Positions 60,401 through 64,000 of a stretch of DNA of 64,000 nucleotides are shown here, one piece after another (within the stretch, counting starts at the first letter, position 1; every line of letters starts with the position of its first letter). The DNA is taken from the NCBI GenBank assembly GCA_037389465.1, contig JAZARR010000171.1, forward strand, positions 248,001-312,000, written 5' to 3'. This DNA comes from Baylisascaris procyonis. Lineage: Eukaryota > Nematoda > Chromadorea > Rhabditida > Ascarididae. The translations under genes and the position numbers were made by a program. The notes beneath the pieces are model-generated. The model ran no database searches and was not told the origin of the DNA. It saw only the letters and a program-made list of their open reading frames with translations.

Positions 60401-61122
60401 GGCGAAAAGGTCTGCTAGAAGAATCGGAGTGATATGTGCCTTTGTAATGTCATTTTATGACACCAGTCGGTAAGGTGAAACATTAAGAAATCACAGCAAG
60501 CATGCACAATAATGCATTGATATTTTGAGCGAAGCAACTATCCATCCGCATAAATTCTCTACAAAAGGCTGATTATTTTCAAATAGGAGCCATGCGTTGC
60601 GAAATGATAGGCCCATAAAATGCATGCAGATTTAGAGTTAAACTGTCCATGAATTCTTCAGCATTTGATAAATCTGCATGAAATTGGCACCACCAATGAA
60701 CTCGTGACATGCGAATAACAGCAACGTTCACATAATTTAGCCCGCAAATGTATGTTTCCGAAAAGGAATCAAAGGCAGTTTTCTAATAGCAGAGACGTAA
60801 GGCGCTTTCTGCATTCTTCACCAGTTAGCTTCAGTGATAAAGTGATAATTTCTTATCCAGACATTTTATTTAAGATTTTGCGACTGGAGCCGGTCTAGGG
60901 ATGTATTGGATTGGGCTGCAAAAGTCCGGAGGTCACTGGAAGTGGCCAAATGGTATGTCGCCGACGTTCGAAAACTGGAGAGGAAAGGAACCCGACAAGT
61001 GCTGCGGAACGAGGGTTGAGTGCGCAATCGCAAACTATCGTGGAAAGGATGGAAAATGGGATGATACTGGTTGCGATAAAACGCCTGCAAAACTCGACGG
61101 ATTCATATGCAAATTCGTTTAA
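42499..61122 (+). CDS. Large secreted modular mucin with six A/B cassette pairs and a C-terminal C-type lectin domain
   Basis: Eighteen exons: 42499-42553, 45891-45914, six alternating A and B exons from 47968 to 57730 (listed singly), 58238-58678, 58959-59005, 59996-60098, 60875-61122. The total is 4269 bases, 1422 residues plus TAA, and the frame closes exactly. Signal peptide MLLTGFFLVILSTVITTI with mature start near GAQENDET. Each A exon (29 codons) reads like CPPLFKKIGSFCAC; each B exon starts like CPLGWTRLGPQCLCIG and continues into Ser/Thr/Pro/Glu-rich mucin sequence suited to O-glycosylation. The C terminus is a long-form C-type lectin domain (CPKSFTRVGSACYLM, TCKQYGASVVWF, YWIGL, FENWRGKEPDKC, WDDTGC, GFICKF). 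All exons from 1 to the CTLD start are phase 1-1, so cassettes can be skipped or duplicated without frame change. Likely secreted or surface-coat glycoprotein; ligand unknown. The donor of exon 58238-58678 is the least certain junction, and 60875 uses an atypical TTTAAG acceptor. Confidence 0.85.
42554..45890 (+). other. First intron of the mucin-lectin gene
   Basis: AT-rich intron of 3.3 kb beginning GTGAGC and ending TTTCAG. Apart from short open frames on both strands I see no exon, repeat or family match in it. Confidence 0.5.
45891..45914 (+). CDS. 24-base microexon at the mature N terminus of the mucin-lectin protein
   Basis: Between AATCTTTCAG and GTCGGT lies GTGCGCAAGAAAACGATGAA plus ACAG. 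In phase 1 it encodes GAQENDET, a plausible signal-peptidase site and acidic mature start. It is too short for standard gene finders; skipping it keeps the frame. Confidence 0.5.
46789..47009. repeat. 71-base minisatellite, three copies plus start of a fourth
   Basis: Copies start at 46789, 46860 and 46931, each beginning ATCAAAGACC or ACCAAAGACC and containing GGTCACACTGTTCTC and GCAGTAGTACCAAAACC; a few substitutions separate them, and a truncated fourth starts at 47002. It lies in the intron before the first A exon. Confidence 0.95.
47382..47424 (+). other. Purine-rich G-run cluster (G-quadruplex candidate)
   Basis: Six runs of three to five G within about 43 bases on the coding strand, straight after a T run, in the intron before the first A exon. 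Pattern-based call only. Confidence 0.55.
47968..48054 (+). CDS. Cassette exon A1
   Basis: Starts after TTTTTTCAG, ends before GTATGAGC; 87 bases, phase 1-1. Encodes ECPPLFKKIGSYCICLILG and then SSMPIPYGST. Belongs to the X-type A exons (A1, A3, A6: C-x-C-L-[IV] then GSSMP). Confidence 0.85.
48680..48771. repeat. 47-base tandem duplication just before exon B1
   Basis: TTGAGAGT-x-CAGCACAGACAGACTT-type sequence occurs at 48694 and 48741. The first copy follows an ATTTCAG, giving a second possible acceptor at 48687; the true exon uses 48772. Confidence 0.8.
48772..49071 (+). CDS. Cassette exon B1
   Basis: 300 bases, phase 1-1. Starts GCPQGWGRIGGRCYCIG and continues as Ser/Thr-rich mucin, ending SDLPTP before GTAAGAAT. 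Confidence 0.87.
49310..49500. repeat. Alternating purine-pyrimidine (CA/TG-rich) tract after B1
   Basis: Long run of CATATG, GCGCATA, CACATA and ACATGCG words in the intron after exon B1, with few homopurine breaks. Similar tracts follow B3 and B6 only. Confidence 0.7.
49670..49756 (+). CDS. Cassette exon A2
   Basis: 87 bases, phase 1-1. Encodes DCPPLFKKIGSFCACGVGVP and then PMPLSEESE. Nucleotide sequence differs from A4 at a single, silent position. Confidence 0.87.
50310..50945 (+). CDS. Cassette exon B2 (long mucin form)
   Basis: 636 bases, phase 1-1. Starts ECPLGWTRLGPQCLCIGF, then a long Thr/Ser/Ala mucin stretch ending TTTPYSPTP before GTAGGAAA. Exactly 180 bases longer than its paralogue B5, one 60-residue mucin unit. 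Confidence 0.87.
51324..51410 (+). CDS. Cassette exon A3
   Basis: 87 bases, phase 1-1. Encodes ECPPLFKKVGTLCVCLVFG then SSMPVPDGPE. Four substitutions from A6. Confidence 0.87.
51776..52075 (+). CDS. Cassette exon B3
   Basis: 300 bases, phase 1-1. Starts GCPRGWTKMFGRCVCMGT, then mucin sequence ending ASDLPNP before GTAAGAAT. Confidence 0.87.
52310..52455. repeat. Alternating purine-pyrimidine tract after B3
   Basis: CACATATG, TGTGTGCACACACATG and ATACATACATGCACACGCG words in the intron after B3, homologous in position to the tract after B1. Confidence 0.7.
52712..52906 (+). other. Cysteine-containing open frame inside intron B3-A4, origin unknown
   Basis: After a CATAG, 64 codons stay open to TAG: starts ADATDLVGAARHDILRIV, with QYADCQHKCLHTAV and TGDCDLRKRLKRL. 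It lacks an ATG, and its phase (0) does not fit the phase-1 array, so it is not part of the main transcript as modelled. Could be a relic of another gene; I do not recognise the family. Confidence 0.3.
53194..53280 (+). CDS. Cassette exon A4
   Basis: 87 bases, phase 1-1; same protein as A2 (CPPLFKKIGSFCACGVG). Preceded by a CAACAACAACTTCATTTTCAG acceptor region closely resembling that of A2. Confidence 0.87.
53632..53934 (+). CDS. Cassette exon B4
   Basis: 303 bases, phase 1-1. Starts ECPLGWTRLGPQCLCIGFVL, mucin region ends PPDPQTP before GTAAGAAT. Its 3' flank matches those of B1 and B3 until an inserted GC-richer segment replaces the CA/TG tract. Confidence 0.87.
54258..54415 (+). pseudogene. 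Decayed BED-type zinc finger inside intron B4-A5
   Basis: Reads RSAMWDFFVIEDKRDK, then, one base out of frame across an A run, TARCNICG, two stops, and GHLKADHGDRPELDKL. This is the BED-finger plan: aromatic N part, C-x2-C, then H-x4-H. BED fingers occur in hAT-type transposases and in chromatin proteins. The frameshift and stops mark it as a relic of an insertion. Confidence 0.6.
54420..54483. repeat. 32-base tandem duplication ending in a perfect 3' splice site
   Basis: GTGTTCTATGACTTA-x-TGAAGAATTTTTT occurs at 54420 and 54452. The second copy ends TTTTTTCAG, creating an acceptor for the open frame at 54484. Confidence 0.8.
54484..54728 (+). other. Candidate alternative terminal exon (GC-rich open frame, phase-1 compatible)
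   Basis: Following TTTTTTCAG, the frame used by the array stays open for 81 codons to TAA: VYDRRICASIIPHRDDE, QWGGCGDDRERRTFCIK, FDRRCLSSVKFM, then EQWMIRYSE. The four cysteines and high GC contrast with the surrounding introns. If spliced from B4 (donor 53934) it would give a short isoform without the lectin domain. It may equally be the rest of the inserted BED-finger element; no family recognised. Confidence 0.35.
54872..54958 (+). CDS. Cassette exon A5
   Basis: 87 bases, phase 1-1. Encodes DCPPPFEKVGSFCACGPRVP then LMPLSEGSE, the most divergent of the Y-type A exons. Confidence 0.86.
55607..56062 (+). CDS. Cassette exon B5
   Basis: 456 bases, phase 1-1. Starts ECPPGWTTIGHQCLCIGFVL; mucin region ends TTTPYSPTP before GTAGGAAA, as in B2. 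Confidence 0.87.
56443..56529 (+). CDS. Cassette exon A6
   Basis: 87 bases, phase 1-1. Encodes ECPPLFKKIGTLCVCLVFG then SSMPLPDGPE. The intron to B6 is nearly the same as that between A3 and B3. Confidence 0.87.
56897..57730 (+). CDS. Cassette exon B6 (longest mucin exon)
   Basis: 834 bases, phase 1-1. Starts GCPRGWTKMFGRCVCIGT. The mucin region contains a 180-base unit repeated head to tail (57301 and 57481), encoding PTSMTSTTARSTTPLSTPT and SSTQETSTAQESPSTSTTTE. Ends APDLSTS before GTAGGAGT. Confidence 0.88.
57301..57660 (+). repeat. 180-base tandem repeat, two copies, within B6
   Basis: The line starting CCAACGAGCATGACTTCGAC at 57301 recurs at 57481 with very few changes. A third, shorter and more diverged copy of the same 60-residue unit precedes it. 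Period equals the length difference between B2 and B5. Confidence 0.92.
57895..58085. repeat. Alternating purine-pyrimidine tract with TG-rich then CA-rich halves
   Basis: The intron after B6 has TGTATGTGTGTGCGCATACA-type words followed by CACGCACATACATATG and ACATGCACACGTG, so the two halves are imperfectly complementary. Z-DNA-prone or cruciform-prone by composition. Confidence 0.7.
58238..58678 (+). CDS. Mucin spacer exon with RRRRK motif before the lectin domain
   Basis: Starts after ATTATTTCAG, 441 bases if the donor is at 58678 (phase 1-1). Encodes SVTASTAVGGTTTVAST and similar Ser/Thr-rich sequence, then STSAVTRRRRKTTPHGHGKH. The tetrabasic stretch could be a furin-like cleavage site separating mucin and lectin parts. 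The 3' boundary is uncertain; an earlier donor would drop the last residues (CLLRIFYPCI). Confidence 0.65.
58959..61122 (+). CDS. C-type lectin domain exons of the mucin-lectin gene
   Basis: Exons 58959-59005, 59996-60098 and 60875-61122. They give CPKSFTRVGSACYLM, GWGRYPYSAAEGTCKQYGA, SVVWFESREEMQKVN, then MYWIGLQKSGGHWKWPNG, FENWRGKEPDKCCG, DGKWDDTGCDK and LDGFICKFV. The cysteine plan is that of a long-form CTLD. The usual sugar/calcium motif EPN is EPD and WND is WDD, so mannose-type binding cannot be assumed. Confidence 0.88.
59533..59568. repeat. Perfect 16-base inverted repeat, 4-base loop
   Basis: AGTAATTTTTAGCGTT, loop GTTG, AACGCTAAAAATTACT, in the 1-kb intron between the first two lectin exons. 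It could fold as a hairpin in RNA or as a cruciform, or be the remnant of a small inverted-repeat element. Confidence 0.9.
59805..59862. repeat. Three tandem copies of a 19-21 base unit
   Basis: AGAGTGCGTTAGATATTGC and variants (GTGCGCTAGATATT) repeat three times in the same lectin intron. Confidence 0.85.
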
Positions 61123-61290
61123 AGCAATCGAGAATGATGAGGGACAGTCTTTACGAAGACACTTACTCTCTATCCACTCGTCAGTCTTTGGCAAACTTCA
61201 GTGGAAGCTCCGTCAAAGCGATGTTTTGCCTACGTGAAGTATCTTTTATAGGCTATCAGCACCACAACTTTCTTGTGGATGTGCTTTCTT

Positions 61291-61296
61291 AATAAA
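61291..61296 (+). terminator. AATAAA polyadenylation signal of the mucin-lectin gene
   Basis: AATAAA lies 169 bases after the TAA at 61120-61122, a reasonable 3' UTR for a nematode gene. Confidence 0.65.
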
Positions 61297-61375
61297 TTTT
61301 ATGAGCAATGCGAGCGTTGTATCAAACCATGCAGCATCACATATTGAGATGGCTGATAGTGAGTGCCTTTATGGC

Positions 61376-61456
61376 CGAGGTTATTTTGCCTTCATTACTG
61401 AGGTCATTTTGCATTTATGATGGAGGTCATTTGCATTCATGACTGAGATCATTTTC
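61376..61456. repeat. Degenerate tandem repeat, GAGGTCATTTTGCATT unit
   Basis: Successive copies of CGAGGTTATTTTGCCTTCAT, GAGGTCATTTTGCATTTATG, GAGGTCATTTGCATTCATG and GAGATCATTTT follow each other at about 25-30 base spacing, downstream of the mucin-lectin polyadenylation signal. Confidence 0.8.
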
Positions 61457-63502
61457 GCCGTTTGAATTTTCCTTGTTTAGAGGGTTCAAATTAGGCGAAT
61501 GATGCATCCATTCGAGATCAGCTGAAGTAACTGACCGCGTCCACAGCGCTGATTGGTCGATCGCACGTGCAATAGTCATTCGATAACGTCACAATGAGTT
61601 CATGATGCCATCCGCATATCACCATTTCTAGTGCCGTCTTTGATATTGTTGCCTCTTGTTTTGCCGTTTCGCTGTTTTTGCCCATAATGACTTCATTGTG
61701 CCCACTTCCGACATTGCTCGTTCCTGCCCTTTTCACCTTTGGCTCCATTCTCGGCAACACCATTCTCGACGACACCTCTTCTAGCAGCGTTATTTTGCTC
61801 GATTTTGGCTTCAGTAGTGCAATATTGGCCATTTGCGCCTTAAGGGCGCCATTTCAGTCTTGATCGTGTTGTCGCATACTGTGGCGGGTTACGGTGGCGT
61901 GACTTCGACTGGCATTATTTCGCTCGCCTGTGCACCCAAGAATTGTGCCTTGTTTACGCTCTTAGTGGGTGTTCGCCTGCATCGATATCATTCATTCCAT
62001 GATCGTTTCTTCGCATGACATTGTTTCCGATTTCATCGTCCTTGATGATACCTTCGCCTCCCTGACTTACTCTTTCTGTCCCGATAATACATTCCTTGCA
62101 GTTTATTTGCTAACAGTGACATCAGTCATCGTCGTATGTTGCTAGTGCTCGCCTAAAAATCAATTAGAATAATAGGTGTTGTTGTTTTGTTGTCTCAGTT
62201 GTTTTGCGAGACATCGTATATACGTCTTCACATGCCCTTTACACTCATTTAAGAAGAGATGCCTCGTCTATTCTTGATATACATCCATCTTTTACTTTTC
62301 GATTGCTGTTGTGCGTAATTTAGTTGCGAATATGGGGAATATAGATAGAAAAAATCGTGAATTTATTATAGGGAATGTTCTATAATTCAAGTTGCTCTAC
62401 TTCTGACGACAGCATTACGTTTGCTATTGAATGTGATGCTCTAAAACACTATGAATTTTTATTGACAATTTTTCCGGTACTCACTGGCATCCCTTCACTT
62501 TCTCTTTTGGTTTAGGGCCTTTTCTTTCTCCATTTATGAAGAAGACCTTTTAGCTGATATATGAAACGGGATGTCGGAAGAGAAGGAAATCTCAGCGGAA
62601 TGCGCCCTTAACCCTGAAACGTAGTAAGCTCATTTGATCTTTGGAAGAGTATATTCGTCTACCATTTTCGGCAGTTTTACGTAACTACCACAGCATTTCG
62701 TATGGCGTTTAACTGTACACGGATAGGTAAGATGCCACATTAGCACATGAAATCATTGTTTGATCGCATAGATGAAAGCGAATTGTTCACCGAATTTGTA
62801 TAGTCGTTGCCTCTCGCAAGACGTCACATGCATTTTCACTTGTAGGATTCACTTGCAGGAATACCGTATAATAATTGCCAGTGCACCCTACTTTCTAGTT
62901 AAATTTCAAAAATTCGCCCAAAGATTTCAAATCTTCTTCAAATTGCCAAAATATTACATAATCCTTATTTCATTTTAGCGTTTGTTCGTAAATGTTTTGG
63001 GTTATCTAATCTTGAAACTCCCTACGTTGCAATGTTTAATTTCTCTTGGTAGAAAGTCATTGCGTTTCTATGAAATAACTTGTCTAAAATATATCGAATC
63101 GATATGCCCGCTAAATATTCAAACTTAGCTGTCTAGAAACCGCAACTATCGATAACCGATTCGAATAGAAACTTCAAAGAATGATGAAAAATTTATAGGC
63201 GATCCTTCGATTTGAAATTGGCAACGATGAAGCGATATGTGCATGATTCAACATAATCAATGATGACCGATTATGTGCGAATGCAATGTGCTAAATGCGA
63301 AACGCATATTCACATATTAAAGTTGGGAGGTTTCATTTGACTTCAACCGTATGCATAATGAAATGAATTCTTAAATTCCTTCTTGTCATTTCCTTTTCAT
63401 TAATTTCTTGTAAGCAACATAACGCTTCTATATTTTCTTTTCAAAAAAGTCACAATGAAACGGAAATGAATTGATGGATCGGAGATGGCTTATGAAGAAC
63501 AC

Positions 63503-63560
63503 TTTTCTGGATCGAGAAACCCCATCCACGATTTTCTGGATCGAGAAATCCCATCCATGA
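63503..63560. repeat. 29-base tandem duplication upstream of the small peptide gene
   Basis: Two copies, at 63503 and 63532, of TTTTCTGGATCGAGAAA followed by CCCATCCA. They end about 29 bases before the ATG at 63589, in the presumed 5' UTR or core promoter. Confidence 0.9.
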
Positions 63561-63588
63561 CGTTGACAATTCTCGTTCTCGTGAGCGA

Positions 63589-63822
63589 ATGAAAACGCTC
63601 ATTCTAATGATGACTCTAGTGTTGAGCGTTTCGCTCACCATCAATTTCGATGCATCTGAGGCAAATTGTTTCGGAATGAAGTGTATAAAAGATCGAACTA
63701 CACTAGATCGGATCATAATGGCCTACATCATGATCTCTCACAAATCTCCAAAGATCGCGTCGAGCAGCGGGACTTTTAAGTGTTCGAAAGCAATCGCGGT
63801 CTTATGCTGCGTGGGACAGTAA
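63589..63822 (+). CDS. Small secreted cysteine-containing peptide, unrecognised family
   Basis: Single open frame of 77 residues with no obvious intron. The start MKTLILMMTLVLSVSLTINF is a good signal peptide, probably cleaved after DASEA. The mature part has five cysteines: NCFGMKC, TFKCSK and a terminal LCCVGQ. An AATAAA lies about 55 bases after the stop (63878-63883), supporting an expressed unit. The basic, cysteine-containing mature chain would fit a secreted effector or antimicrobial-like peptide, but I see no defining domain and assign no function. The odd cysteine number suggests a free or intermolecular Cys. Confidence 0.55.
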   Translation: MKTLILMMTLVLSVSLTINFDASEANCFGMKCIKDRTTLDRIIMAYIMISHKSPKIASSSGTFKCSKAIAVLCCVGQ

Positions 63823-63877
63823 TTCGTTGTAGAAGAGATCAGATTAACTTATATAATATATGAGGCTGTATAGGAAT

Positions 63878-63883
63878 AATAAA
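63878..63883 (+). terminator. AATAAA polyadenylation signal of the small peptide gene
   Basis: Lies 55 bases after the TAA ending at 63822. No other AATAAA occurs closer to the stop. The remaining bases to 64000 hold nothing recognised. Confidence 0.55.
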
Positions 63884-64000
63884 TAGCCTAGTTGCTTGTA
63901 TCATTGTGGGAAAAATACGGCAGATGTGTTGCAATACATAGACGATCGATTCGTTTCACCGCTTTAGCAATCATTTAAAGCTGAACCTGGCCTAGCAACT

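Larger units (their letters stand above)
61297..63588. other. Intergenic; short repeats only
   Basis: At 61376-61456 a GAGGTCATTTTGCATTCATGA-like unit recurs about three to four times. At 61.5-62.1 kb both strands have open frames without family match. At 63503-63560 a 29-base unit (TTTTCTGGATCGAGAAA-x-CCCATCCA) is duplicated just upstream of the peptide gene. No gene recognised. Confidence 0.45.

Overview
Eukaryotic, AT-rich, intron-rich DNA that I assign to a nematode, most probably a strongylid-type (clade V) parasite. This rests on two globin genes whose protein matches what I know of strongylid globins, on TTTTCAG-type 3' splice sites, on ATGs lying a few to about thirty bases after a TTTCAG/TTTGCAG (likely spliced-leader acceptors), and on single-domain expansions of mucin/C-type-lectin type. 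No bacterial features, tRNA, rRNA or CRISPR were seen. All gene models below were built by hand from splice signals, reading-frame phase and protein family fit; every exon chain closes in frame.

Layout. (1) <200-10782, minus: matrix metalloproteinase (signal peptide, propeptide, catalytic, hinge, first half of a hemopexin domain), running off the left edge; its catalytic glutamate is replaced by alanine. (2) 10.8-17.1 kb: no gene recognised. (3) 17145-23153, minus: two tandem globins. The upstream one has a signal-peptide exon (secreted/cuticular type); the downstream one has no obvious first exon of its own and carries a His/Glu/Lys repeat tail like the 'polar zipper' of Ascaris haemoglobin. 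(4) 23.2-28.4 kb: no firm gene. (5) 28453-36260, minus: 14-exon SLC12A8-like cation-chloride-cotransporter-family protein with a GC-AG first intron and a 21-base microexon. (6) 36.3-42.5 kb: no firm gene, microsatellite and A/T-rich repeats. (7) 42499-61122, plus: the most striking locus, an 18.6 kb gene with a signal peptide, a 24-base microexon, six alternating pairs of two cassette exons (A of 87 bases, B of 300-834 bases), a further mucin exon with an RRRRK motif, and a C-terminal C-type lectin domain. All cassette exons are phase 1-1 and each starts with a CP-x-x-[FW] ... C-x-C motif that aligns with the first strand of the gene's own lectin domain; B exons go on into Ser/Thr-rich mucin sequence. 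(8) 63589-63822, plus: a small secreted cysteine-containing peptide with its own polyadenylation signal.

The window's main interest is the mucin-lectin array (internal duplications, a 180-base expansion unit, intronic insertions including a BED zinc-finger relic), the predicted zinc-binding but catalytically dead metalloproteinase, and the globin with a polar-zipper tail. Nothing suggests these genes act in one pathway; the array, the globins and the metalloproteinase all encode predicted secreted products, which is common for host-interface or cuticle genes of parasitic nematodes, but that role is inference.
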